A stretch of DNA of 10,639 nucleotides from positions 1-10,639 of the forward strand of contig JAITBX010000014.1 in assembly GCA_031283405.1 (NCBI GenBank), in the 5' to 3' direction. Source of the DNA: Burkholderiales bacterium. GTDB taxonomy: Bacteria; Pseudomonadota; Gammaproteobacteria; Burkholderiales; Casimicrobiaceae. Shown here piece by piece: positions 1 to 5,732 of this stretch; position 1 is the first letter of the stretch; the number at the start of each line of letters is the position of its first letter. The position numbers and the translations under genes were made by a program. The notes below the pieces were generated by a model. That model was not told where the DNA came from. It did not search any database and saw only the letters and a list, made by a program, of their open reading frames with translations.

Positions 1-115
1 TTGGCGTTTCTGTTTGTGCTTTTGACTGATCTGTTTGCGGCGTTGGTAAAGCCATTTCCGCCGCGTTTGAAGACATAGCAAAACTTAAAGCGATACATAC
101 AATAAATGTTCTCAT
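1..115 (-). CDS. Small exported protein, copy A (3' end beyond window)
   Basis: I do not recognise this family. The reading frame starts at the ATG at 115-113 and runs off the left edge after 38 codons. The product begins MRTFIVCIALSFAMSSNAAE, a short positively charged start, a hydrophobic stretch and an Ala-rich cleavage-like site, so it is probably exported by Sec. The mature part is rich in Thr, Gln, Ser and Pro. An AAGGAG ribosome site at 128-123 lies 7 bases before the ATG, inside the end of the upstream gene, and the two genes are separated by one base, so they are probably co-translated. It is a paralogue of the gene at 622-768: the signal-peptide region is diverged but similar, and the rest is identical at DNA level. 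It is too short for most gene finders. Role unknown. Confidence 0.55.
   Translation of the reverse strand, partial: MRTFIVCIALSFAMSSNAAEMALPTPQTDQSKAQTETP
1..115. repeat. Direct repeat, copy A (pair with 654-768)
   Basis: Bases 1-70 match 654-723 at all 70 positions. Bases 71-115 align without gaps to 724-768 at 33 of 45 positions. The copies lie 653 bases apart in the same orientation and both fall inside small-gene coding sequence. Copy A may continue beyond the window edge. Confidence 0.9.
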
Positions 116-116
116 T

Positions 117-494
117 TCATTTCTCCTTCAGTTCGTCAATCCGTAAAGCCGTAGGATGGGTAGAGCGCAAACGAAACCCATCACGCCACAAGTCAAATTT
201 GCGAGGGGTTTCGCTTGCGCTCATTTTATTACTGCGCGAACTATCCACCGAAGCATTGGCCTTGGCAATGCGCTCGCGCGCATTCTTCATATTGGTCGTA
301 TAAGATTTGCCGCCCGAGCCATAGCCATAAGCAGCGTAAATTTCATCCAAGGCTTCCAACGTAATCCGGGTATGGTGTTCCCCCGGGACGCCGGCGCGAG
401 GATAATCGGGGGAAAACGCTCTCGCAGACAGGCTCAGCGTCAGCAACATTGCAAAAACAAACAAGATATTTAGAATCGGTAACACTTTTTTCAT
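117..494 (-). CDS. Exported protein with repeat-derived C-terminus, probably truncated
   Basis: A 125-residue protein, not recognised. I chose the ATG at 494-492 because it opens a clear signal peptide (MKKVLPILNILFVFAMLLTL, cleavage near SARA-FSPD) and has AGGAG at 509-505. A longer frame to a TTG at 542 adds only an unlikely leader. The mature N-terminal part (about residues 27-90) contains H-H-x-R-I-T-x-x-A-L, a Gly/Tyr-rich stretch and an Ala/Lys-rich helix-like segment. The HxxITxxAL pattern is loosely like the N-terminus of zinc-dependent phospholipase/HET-C-like exported proteins; this is a weak guess. From about residue 92 the sequence (SETPRKF, then GFRLRSTHPT) is encoded by the dispersed repeat at 151-221, so the original C-terminus has probably been lost. 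It lies between two copies of a small exported gene, one base from the downstream copy. Confidence 0.55.
   Translation of the reverse strand: MKKVLPILNILFVFAMLLTLSLSARAFSPDYPRAGVPGEHHTRITLEALDEIYAAYGYGSGGKSYTTNMKNARERIAKANASVDSSRSNKMSASETPRKFDLWRDGFRLRSTHPTALRIDELKEK
151..221. repeat. Dispersed palindromic repeat (GTAGGATGGGT type)
   Basis: It starts with GTAGGATGGGTAGAGCGCAA, a motif I recognise from a dispersed repeat found in many proteobacterial genomes. Bases 163-182 are complementary to 220-201 at 18 of 20 positions, which makes a long hairpin with an 18-base loop. A shorter perfect arm pair lies within the left half: GATGGGT (155-161) and ACCCATC (176-182). The element lies inside the coding sequence of the 117-494 gene and supplies about 23 codons of its C-terminus. 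Confidence 0.75.
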
Positions 495-543
495 GATGAC
501 GATACTCCTGTAAAGAATTAGCAAAACAACGCACTCCCCCAAA

Positions 544-568
544 GCCTTGAATGAGCGCTCTTCAAGGC
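544..568. other. Intergenic perfect hairpin
   Basis: GCCTTGAA (544-551) pairs perfectly with TTCAAGGC (561-568) around a 9-base loop, and the loop contains the palindrome GAGCGCTC (553-560). It lies between the small gene ending at 622 and the gene starting at 494. On the minus strand the stem is followed by CTTTGGGG, not a T-run, so it does not look like a full intrinsic terminator. It could be an mRNA processing or stability element. Confidence 0.4.
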
Positions 569-621
569 GGTAATCATTGGAAAATTATTTACGCCCCGAT
601 GTTTTCTTTTGTTCATCTTTT

Positions 622-768
622 TTATATTCGGGAAGAGATGTCCACGGCTTCCGTTGGCGTTTCTGTTTGTGCTTTTGACTGATCTGTTTGCGGCGTTGGT
701 AAAGCCATTTCCGCCGCGTTTGAAAACACGGCAAAGCTCAAAACGATAAAGGCAATAAACTTTTTCAT
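622..768 (-). CDS. Small exported protein, copy B (48 residues)
   Basis: The ATG at 768-766 opens a frame of 48 residues starting MKKFIAFIVLSFAVFSNAAE, a typical short Sec signal peptide, and ending in DISSRI with TAA at 624-622. The ribosome site is a GGAG (779-776) about 7 bases before the ATG. The signal region resembles copy A at 1-115 in amino acids despite DNA differences, which supports this frame as coding. Shifting frame near the GTG/TGG around 650 would replace the last six residues by a Lys-rich tail (PWTSLPEYKKDEQKK and four more) ending at 585, so the present end may be a frameshift product. The mature peptide is only about 29 residues, polar and Thr/Gln-rich. No function can be assigned. 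Confidence 0.5.
   Translation of the reverse strand: MKKFIAFIVLSFAVFSNAAEMALPTPQTDQSKAQTETPTEAVDISSRI
654..768. repeat. Direct repeat, copy B (pair with 1-115)
   Basis: Bases 654-723 are identical to 1-70. The adjoining bases 724-768 match only 33 of 45 positions of 71-115. The abrupt change from identity to divergence falls at the end of the signal-peptide coding region. Confidence 0.9.
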
Positions 769-1109
769 TTCACTTCTCCAATGGTTAGAAGCGGCTACTG
801 AAATTCGGACAAGCCGATAAGTCCAAGGGCGAATAGGCTATCTTGGATGCGGCGCCCTTATGCAAAGTAACGATGCAAAACTATGATGGTGAAATCTGCT
901 CTCTTTCAGGAACTGACTGACGCCCTTTTACCTTTCTCAAAATCCTCGAACGGCTATATTGAGAAACCAGATAGCAAAGAGATCAACCACGAATCAAGGG
1001 CAGGCAATGTTATGCCGGATAGTGATTCGACATAGATTAGGCGAGCCGGTAAAAAAATGCAAGTGTTTTATGAGAATGGCCCATTGCCGCGAAAAAGTGA
1101 ACCATTCAT
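769..1109. other. Stretch without a convincing gene
   Basis: I see no supported gene on either strand here. Open frames in this stretch are short, lack ribosome sites, or are extensions of frames opposite rsmE. It should hold the promoter of the minus-strand genes at 768 and below. The only candidate is TTGCAT (1062-1057) with a 17-base spacer to TAATCT (1039-1034) on the minus strand, matching the sigma-70 consensus weakly and about 265 bases from the first start codon. No terminator is evident after rsmE. Confidence 0.4.
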
Positions 1110-1967
1110 TTAACATGCCTCTAGGTCGCCAAAGGCGGCTTGGACGAGCGTCAGCGCGGCGGCGGCGGCGGTTTCGGCGCGCAAAGTTCGCGGGCCGAGG
1201 CGAACGGTTTGCCAACCGGCGGTTTGCGCGGCGCGGATTTCGTCTGCGGTGAAACCGCCTTCGGGGCCGATCATCAAGAAAGCCTGCTTGGGTGGCGGGG
1301 GTATTTGGGTGCTGCGCAATGCTTCAGATAATGTTTGTGAAGCGTTCGCGTCCAGAAAAAAACGTAGCGCGGGCACGCCAAACTTCTTTCCCTCTCCCGC
1401 TCCTTTGGGGCACCCTCTCCCACAAGTGGGAGAGGGGAAATTTTGATCCGGAGCCGCGCTAACGCTATGAGCTTCGGCCATTCTTAACGCGCCGTCGAAG
1501 GTTTCCGGCGGCGACAACTGCGGCAAGCGGTTTTGTCCGCATTGTTCACAAGCGCTGATGATGACGGAACGCCAATGTTCGGAGCGGCGCTCTTGCCGAG
1601 TTTCGTTCAGTTGCGCATGGCTTCGTTCGCTGTAGAACAGCAGAAAAGAGGATGCGCCCAGTTCCGTGCCTTTTTGCAATGCCCAATCCATTCGCTCGGC
1701 AGCGGTGACCGCGAGCGCCAGGGTCACGGTGAAAGGCGAGGGCGTTGGCGTCGGCAATTTATTTTCGATGCGGGCGAAGGCGCGGCGCTTGTCGATGCTC
1801 GTCAGCGTGGCGCTCCAGGCGCTGCCGTTGCCGTCAAACAGAATGCAGGCGTCGCCGCTCTTGAGGCGTTGTACGCGGACGGCGTGATGGAATACGGCGT
1901 CGGGCAGGCTGATTTCCTGTCCGACGCTTGTTTCTGTCGGAAAATGCTCAAAGAAGAAACGGGGCAT
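1110..1967 (-). CDS. rsmE: 16S rRNA (uracil-1498-N3)-methyltransferase RsmE with repeat insertion
   Basis: RsmE uses S-adenosylmethionine to methylate N3 of U1498 in 16S rRNA and acts in the cytoplasm on the 30S subunit. The 285-residue product has the N-terminal PUA-like part (MPRFFFEHFP, HHAVRVQRLKSGD), the central ERMDWALQKGTELG segment, and the C-terminal SPOUT knot motifs: IGPEGGF at about 233-239, LGPRTLRAETAAAAAL at about 257-272. The family is usually near 240-250 residues. The excess is explained by a segment at about residues 174-196 (including FPSPTCGRGCPKGAGEG) encoded by a dispersed palindromic repeat inserted in frame, between the N-terminal two-thirds and the knot. Whether the enzyme remains active is not visible, but the frame is open and the knot motifs are intact. 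No strong ribosome site precedes the start. It diverges from dacB. Confidence 0.95.
   Translation of the reverse strand: MPRFFFEHFPTETSVGQEISLPDAVFHHAVRVQRLKSGDACILFDGNGSAWSATLTSIDKRRAFARIENKLPTPTPSPFTVTLALAVTAAERMDWALQKGTELGASSFLLFYSERSHAQLNETRQERRSEHWRSVIISACEQCGQNRLPQLSPPETFDGALRMAEAHSVSAAPDQNFPSPTCGRGCPKGAGEGKKFGVPALRFFLDANASQTLSEALRSTQIPPPPKQAFLMIGPEGGFTADEIRAAQTAGWQTVRLGPRTLRAETAAAAALTLVQAAFGDLEAC
1389..1437. repeat. CTCTCCC palindromic repeat inside rsmE
   Basis: CCCTCTCCCAC (1413-1423) and GTGGGAGAGGG (1426-1436) are a perfect 11-base inverted repeat with an AA centre. They are preceded by CCCTCTCCCGCTCC and TTGGGGCAC. The same unit in the opposite orientation is at about 6904-6947. 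The insertion keeps the rsmE frame open. Confidence 0.85.
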
Positions 1968-2057
1968 TGGGATTGCGTCACAATAAAACAGCGCTTATCG
2001 TACCGCAAAAAATTTGTTTATGTGTTATGCAGTGATGCGTTGCTGTCCGGCAGTCGA

Positions 2058-2063
2058 TATAAT
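2058..2063 (+). promoter_or_regulatory. Possible -10 element for dacB
   Basis: A perfect TATAAT lies about 160 bases before the dacB start. No good -35 hexamer is present at 16-18 bases; TTGCTG is only 12 bases upstream. If it is used, the transcript leader would contain the strong repeat hairpin at 2131-2156. Confidence 0.3.
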
Positions 2064-2117
2064 GGCACGGGCTTGGCAGAGGTCAGAATCGCAGGGGCGG
2101 CCTGTCGCCGCCCTGCA

Positions 2118-2160
2118 ACCCTCTCCCCTGCCCCTCTCCCGCAAGCGGGAGAGGGGAAAG
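2118..2160. repeat. CTCTCCC palindromic repeat upstream of dacB
   Basis: CCCCTCTCCCGC (2131-2142) and GCGGGAGAGGGG (2145-2156) form a perfect 12-base inverted repeat with an AA centre, preceded by a partial direct copy (CCCTCTCCCCTG). The right end, GAGAGGGGAAAGAATG, recurs at about 3744-3759, so the ATG at 2162 belongs to the repeat and is unlikely to be the dacB start. Confidence 0.85.
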
Positions 2161-2221
2161 AATGAGCAAAACCGCTCTAACAGGCAGTGAAAGCAACGAG
2201 CAAGAGAAAGCAGCAAGAGCA

Positions 2222-3664
2222 ATGAAACATCGGCGGCAATCATTTTTTTTCACGACGTTTTTGGCGATAGCGCTGACGTGGGTGGGCGCGGCATCGGCGG
2301 CGCTGCCGGAAGCATGGAAGGAGGCGTTGCAACAAGCCGGTGTGCCGGAGAGCGCGGTGGCGGTGGCGGTGCAGGAAGTCGGCGCGACCCAACCGATGCT
2401 GACGCATCGCGCCGATGAGCCGATGAATCCGGCGTCGGTGATGAAGTTGGTGACGACGGCCGCCGCGCTCGATTTGCTGGGTCCCGATTACCATTGGAAA
2501 ACTGAAGCGTATCTCGACGGTACATTGATTGACGGCGTGTTGCACGGGAATTTGATTCTCAAGGGTTACGGCGACCCCAAGATCACGGTCGAACAATGGC
2601 AGGCGTTCATGCAGCGTTTGCGGCAAGCCGGATTGGCGCAAGTGACCGGCGATTTGATCGTCGATCGCTCTTTGTTTTCCTTGTCTGCGCACGATCCTTC
2701 GGCGTTCGACCGCGAGCCGTTGAAGCCGTACAACGTCGGGCCGGATGCGTTGCTGGTCAGTTTCAAGGCGGTGCGTTTCGTGTTTGCGCCGCCGCCGTCG
2801 AAAAAAGACAAGAAAGCGCAAGTCGCTGTCGAGCCGCCGCTGGCGGAAATCAAAGTTCCGGTGTTGCCGACGGTAAACAACAGGCGTTGCGGTGATTGGC
2901 TGGACGATTTGAAACCGAAATTCAACGATAAGGGCAGTGTTGCCGAAGTTCGTTTGAGAGGAAGTTATTCCGCGCGCTGCGGCGAGCGCGAGGTGTATGT
3001 GGCGTTGCTCGATGCGCCGCACTTCGTTCATGGCATGTTTGCGTATTACTTCGTTGAAGCGGGCGGGCAGTTCAGCGGCAAGGTGCGCGAAGGCAAAGCG
3101 CCGGAAGACGCGCCGTGGTTGGCGTTTGAATCGTTGCCGTTGTCGGAGATCGTTCTGGATATCAACAAGCGCTCGAACAATGTGATGGCGCAGCAAGTGT
3201 TTTTGACGCTGGCGTCGTTGCAGAAAACGCCGCCTTATACGCAGGGCGCAGCGCGTTTGGCGGTGGCGGAATGGTTGAAAACGAACAAGATCAATATGGA
3301 TGGGCTGTTCGTCGAAAACGGCGCCGGATTGTCGCGTGATTCGAGAGTCAGCGCGCAGGGCTTGCTCAATCTTTTGTTGTACGCGCAGCAAGCGCCGTGG
3401 GGCGGATTTTTCATCGACACGCTGCCATTGGCGGGCGTTGACGGCACGCTGAAACATCGTTTTCACGAGAGTGCGGCGTATGGCCGGGCGCATCTCAAGA
3501 CGGGATTTCTGGAGAACGCGCGGGCGCTGGCCGGTTATGTCGATGATGCGCAAGGCCGCCGTTACGCGGTCGTGATCCTGCTGAACCACGCCAACGCCAA
3601 GCGCGCCGCGCCGGCGATGGACGCGATTATCGAGAGCGTTTATCAAGGGGCAGGGAGAGGGTAG
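2222..3664 (+). CDS. dacB: D-alanyl-D-alanine carboxypeptidase/endopeptidase (PBP4)
   Basis: A penicillin-binding protein of the S13 peptidase family. It acts in the periplasm, cleaving terminal D-Ala or meso-DAP-D-Ala cross-links of peptidoglycan. From the ATG at 2222 it is 480 residues. A signal peptide (KHRRQSFFFTTFLAIALTWV, cleavage after ASA) supports this start over the in-frame ATG at 2162, which is repeat sequence. The three active-site motifs are present: S72-V-M-K75, S318-N-N320 and K426-T-G428. The large insertion between the first two motifs is the DacB-specific domain. The last six residues (QGAGRG) and the TAG stop derive from the repeat beginning near 3647, so the native C-terminus may have been slightly altered. 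The ribosome site (AAGAGC) is weak. No partner gene is adjacent. Confidence 0.94.
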   Translation: MKHRRQSFFFTTFLAIALTWVGAASAALPEAWKEALQQAGVPESAVAVAVQEVGATQPMLTHRADEPMNPASVMKLVTTAAALDLLGPDYHWKTEAYLDGTLIDGVLHGNLILKGYGDPKITVEQWQAFMQRLRQAGLAQVTGDLIVDRSLFSLSAHDPSAFDREPLKPYNVGPDALLVSFKAVRFVFAPPPSKKDKKAQVAVEPPLAEIKVPVLPTVNNRRCGDWLDDLKPKFNDKGSVAEVRLRGSYSARCGEREVYVALLDAPHFVHGMFAYYFVEAGGQFSGKVREGKAPEDAPWLAFESLPLSEIVLDINKRSNNVMAQQVFLTLASLQKTPPYTQGAARLAVAEWLKTNKINMDGLFVENGAGLSRDSRVSAQGLLNLLLYAQQAPWGGFFIDTLPLAGVDGTLKHRFHESAAYGRAHLKTGFLENARALAGYVDDAQGRRYAVVILLNHANAKRAAPAMDAIIESVYQGAGRG

Positions 3665-3756
3665 CGGTTGGAGTGCGCGTCCTCCCCCGCCCCTTCGGGA
3701 CACCCTTTCGTGCATGCTGAGCTTGTCGAAGCACCGCAAGCGGGAGAGGGGAAAGA
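3647..3756. repeat. Composite CTCTCCC repeat at the 3' end of dacB
   Basis: The left arm GGGGCAGGGAGAGGG (3647-3661) faces CCTCCCCCGCCCC (3681-3693), and the right end CCGCAAGCGGGAGAGGGGAA (3734-3753) matches the copies at 2139 and 6877. The unit is broken by a second type of repeat (3703-3733). The dacB stop codon (3662-3664) lies within the composite. No T-run follows, so it does not look like a classical terminator. Confidence 0.8.
3703..3733. repeat. Nested repeat (GAGCTTGTCGAAG type)
   Basis: The segment contains TGCTGAGCTTGTCGAAGCA, which I recognise as a core motif of another widespread bacterial dispersed repeat. It replaces the few bases expected between CACCCT and CCGCAAGCGGG in the surrounding CTCTCCC unit, as seen by comparison with 1411-1437. 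This is a repeat within a repeat. Confidence 0.6.
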
Positions 3757-3842
3757 ATGTGCAGATTGAATCAGTATAGAGTGAAACGCAACAAGAGCTG
3801 CCCGGCGGCGCGGCAGCCATATCATAAACCGCAAGACTTGTT

Positions 3843-3848
3843 TATAAT
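3843..3848 (+). promoter_or_regulatory. Probable -10 element of the yqjD-purE operon
   Basis: A perfect TATAAT lies 75 bases before the first start codon of the operon. The -35 region at about 3820 (TATCAT) is weak. Transcription would start near 3855, just before the hairpin at 3858-3879. Confidence 0.5.
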
Positions 3849-3857
3849 GGAAATTAA

Positions 3858-3879
3858 TGCGCCGGCATCGTTCGGCGCA
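3858..3879 (+). promoter_or_regulatory. 5' leader hairpin
   Basis: TGCGCCG (3858-3864) and CGGCGCA (3873-3879) form a perfect 7-base stem with an 8-base loop. From the promoter position it would lie within a few bases of the 5' end of the operon mRNA. Such a structure could protect the transcript from 5'-dependent decay. There is no T-run, so it is not a terminator. Confidence 0.4.
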
Positions 3880-3923
3880 TCACCTCACGGGTTTTTACTT
3901 GAAAGTTTTTTTGGAGATACATC

Positions 3924-4229
3924 ATGTCGCGTCCTTTTCCTTCTGAAAAATTGGTTGACGATTTCTCGACGGTTCTGAGCGAGGCCGAAGGTTTGTTGCA
4001 CGAAGCGGCGACGGAAACCGGCGATAAAGCGCGTGAACTGCGCCATCAAATCAAGGGCAAACTGACAGAAGCCAGACTGCGTTTGCAGGAAGTCGAGACG
4101 CAATTGGCCAACCGCGCGCGTGTTTGCGCTCGCGCGACGGACGATTTCGTTCACGACCGTCCGTGGCAGGCGGTGGGCATTGGTGTCGGTGTCGGTTTCA
4201 TCCTTGGGTTGCTGATCGGTCGCCGTTAA
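3924..4229 (+). CDS. yqjD: YqjD/ElaB-family (DUF883) membrane-anchored protein
   Basis: The product has 101 residues. About residues 1-78 are polar and helical with heptad-like spacing (LVDDFSTVLSEAEGLLHEAA, then a Lys/Arg-rich helix). The tail contains the family's RPWQAVGIGVGVG signature followed by a single membrane segment (about 82-98) and GRR. Known members (E. coli YqjD, ElaB) are inner-membrane tail-anchored proteins that bind ribosomes in stationary phase; that role is inferred here. GGAG at 3913-3916 is 7 bases before the ATG. It is the first gene of a tight operon with YqjE- and YqjK-like genes, the same order as in enterobacteria. Confidence 0.9.
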   Translation: MSRPFPSEKLVDDFSTVLSEAEGLLHEAATETGDKARELRHQIKGKLTEARLRLQEVETQLANRARVCARATDDFVHDRPWQAVGIGVGVGFILGLLIGRR

Positions 4230-4248
4230 ACTGCCGGAGCGGAGACTC

Positions 4249-4725
4249 ATGAGCAACGGGTCGAAACGCTTGCCGGAAGACGCTTCTGTTGATCTGCGCC
4301 CTGCAACCGGCGTGCGCGAGGAATTGGCGCAGATGGGCGCGGCGTTTTCCTCGCTGCTCAGTTCCCGTCTCGAACTGGCGCGGCTTGAATACGTCGAAGC
4401 GCATCGGCAAACGACGAGGCAACTGATACATCTGGCGCTGGCCGCCGTCTTTTTGTGGATGGCGTTCATCGCCGCCAATGTGTTGCTGGTCGTCAATTTC
4501 TGGGATACGCCGCATCGCATTGAGATGCTGATCTGGATGATCGTCGTTTATTTTGTTCTCGGCACGTTGGTGCTGTGGCGTTTGGCGGTGGTTAGAAAAC
4601 GTGCTTCCAAACCGTTCTCGGCAACGCTGGCCGAATTTGAAAAAGACCGGCAATGGCTGACGACAGGGTTGTCGCCGGCAGCGCGATCTTCCATTCCCGA
4701 GAGAGAGGAAAGCGATGGCGGCTAA
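4249..4725 (+). CDS. yqjE: YqjE-like phage holin family membrane protein
   Basis: The product has 158 residues: a cytoplasmic N-terminal region with an amphipathic helix (SSLLSSRLELARLEYVEAHR), two hydrophobic membrane segments (about 58-83 and 90-112) joined by a short polar loop, and a C-terminal F-x-x-T-L-x-E-F-x-K-D-R-x-W-L motif. This is the layout of the YqjE/holin superfamily III proteins. Despite the family name, no lysis role is implied, because there is no endolysin nearby and the neighbours are housekeeping genes. GGAG (4241-4244) precedes the ATG. The gene starts 19 bases after the DUF883 gene and its 3' end overlaps the next gene by 11 bases, indicating translational coupling. 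The molecular function is unknown. Confidence 0.88.
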   Translation: MSNGSKRLPEDASVDLRPATGVREELAQMGAAFSSLLSSRLELARLEYVEAHRQTTRQLIHLALAAVFLWMAFIAANVLLVVNFWDTPHRIEMLIWMIVVYFVLGTLVLWRLAVVRKRASKPFSATLAEFEKDRQWLTTGLSPAARSSIPEREESDGG

Positions 4726-4990
4726 AATCTCTCTTGAAGACCGCAAGGCGCTCCTGCAAGCGCGAAGCGAGTTGGATCGCCTGAAAATCGCTGTCTCGTA
4801 TCATGCTTTGCGCAATACGGTGATGCCAAGCGCCGATGATTATCGTGAGGAAAAGAAAAGCCTTGCCGGTATCGGGTTTCGGATTTTGCTGATGGCGCTC
4901 GGCGCTTCCCGCGCCAAACGGCTGCAACGAGGCGCGACATGGGGATTGATGTTGTGGCGAGTGTGGCGGTATTGGAACAAGGGCAGGTAA
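4715..4990 (+). CDS. yqjK: YqjK-like small protein
   Basis: The product has 91 basic residues. It starts inside the end of the YqjE-like gene, with GAGAGGAAAG as ribosome site. It is helical at the N-terminus (SLEDRKALLQARSELDRLKI), with a weakly hydrophobic stretch around residues 50-63 (SLAGIGFRILLMALGA) and an Arg/Trp-rich end (WRVWRYWNKGR). The assignment rests mainly on position after yqjD-yqjE and on size; sequence resemblance to enterobacterial YqjK is modest. It ends two bases before purE, so purE translation probably depends on ribosomes finishing this gene. Confidence 0.7.
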   Translation: MAAKISLEDRKALLQARSELDRLKIAVSYHALRNTVMPSADDYREEKKSLAGIGFRILLMALGASRAKRLQRGATWGLMLWRVWRYWNKGR

Positions 4991-4992
4991 AA

Positions 4993-5508
4993 ATGGCGAC
5001 TGCGCAAATCGGCATTGTGATGGGCTCGGGGTCGGACTGGGCAACGATGCAGGCGGCGGCGAAGGTGTTGCAGGAATTTGACGTGCCGTTTGAGGCGCGT
5101 GTCGTTTCCGCGCATCGCACGCCCGATCTTTTGTTTGAGTACGCGGCGACGGCAAAAGCGCGCGGCTTGAAAGCGATCATCGCCGGCGCGGGCGGCGCGG
5201 CGCATTTGCCGGGAATGCTGGCGTCGAAAACGACGGTGCCGGTGCTGGGCGTGCCGGTGCAATCGAAAGCGTTGTCGGGCTGGGATTCGTTGTTGTCGAT
5301 CGTGCAGATGCCGAAGGGCGTGCCGGTGGCAACCTTCGCCATCGGCGAAGCGGGCGCTGCCAATGCGGGATTGTTTGCCGTATCGCTGTTGGCGCACGCG
5401 CACAACGAAAAACAATTGCTGGCGGCGTTGGAAGCTTTTCGGAGCAGGCAAACCGAGACGGTGCTGAAAGCTGAGCTTCCAGTTGGCATTTTCTCTAAAA
5501 GCAAATAA
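4993..5508 (+). CDS. purE: N5-carboxyaminoimidazole ribonucleotide mutase (PurE)
   Basis: Class I PurE converts N5-CAIR to CAIR in de novo purine synthesis, working after PurK. The 171-residue protein carries the family signatures: GSGSD (11-15), SAHRTP (39-44, with the catalytic His41), GAGGAAHLPGM (65-75) and PVLGVPVQ followed by GWDSLLSIVQMPKGVPVAT. I chose the ATG at 4993, which gives the usual N-terminus; the in-frame ATG at 4939 lies inside the preceding gene. The ribosome site is weak (AGGT), as expected if translation is coupled to the YqjK-like gene two bases upstream. purK is not downstream: the next feature is a tRNA. The C-terminal tail after about residue 150 is slightly long. 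I see no terminator directly after it. Confidence 0.97.
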   Translation: MATAQIGIVMGSGSDWATMQAAAKVLQEFDVPFEARVVSAHRTPDLLFEYAATAKARGLKAIIAGAGGAAHLPGMLASKTTVPVLGVPVQSKALSGWDSLLSIVQMPKGVPVATFAIGEAGAANAGLFAVSLLAHAHNEKQLLAALEAFRSRQTETVLKAELPVGIFSKSK

Positions 5509-5679
5509 AATCAAGGTGTTGCTTACGACATGAGGCGTCGGATGTATGCCACTCGGGAATCCGCAACATATTTACGACACTCCCCGCGATTGTTGAAAAA
5601 AACCAATAAACAAATTATAAATCAGTAGGTTATAAAAAATTCAGAGACTTTTTCGAGGTATCCGGCACGCCTCGGCCAA

Positions 5680-5709
5680 TTGCCCTACCGCCCGCGCTAT
5701 GGTTAAATT
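5680..5709 (+). promoter_or_regulatory. Possible tRNA-Val promoter
   Basis: TTGCCC (5680-5685) and TAAATT (5704-5709) are 18 bases apart, and the tRNA begins 24 bases after the -10. Upstream, 5596-5640 is strongly A/T-rich, with TTATAAA twice (5615 and 5630). This would suit an UP element or Fis-type activation, as often seen before tRNA genes. Confidence 0.35.
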
Positions 5710-5732
5710 CAAGCTCCTGTCTGGGTTCGCTT

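Noticed and set aside
1533..2165. Plus-strand open frame opposite rsmE extending towards dacB
   Set aside because: It covers the antisense of rsmE and runs through the divergent promoter region and the repeat. It has no family resemblance.
2162..2221. Earlier start for dacB at 2162
   Set aside because: That ATG and its GGGGA ribosome-like sequence are the end of the dispersed repeat (the same bases recur near 3757). Using it would bury the signal peptide 20 residues in.
2240..3820. Long open frame (526 residues) on the minus strand opposite dacB
   Set aside because: The predicted protein is extremely Arg/His/Gln-rich, with no recognisable domain or ribosome site, and lies antisense to a gene with all active-site motifs. 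It reflects codon bias of dacB.
3757..3978. Open frame of 73 residues after the dacB repeat
   Set aside because: It starts in repeat sequence and runs through the operon promoter and leader hairpin into the DUF883 gene in another frame.
4249..4725. Prophage lysis gene, because of the holin family name
   Set aside because: No endolysin, phage structural gene or integrase is nearby. The order matches the housekeeping yqjD-yqjE-yqjK cluster.
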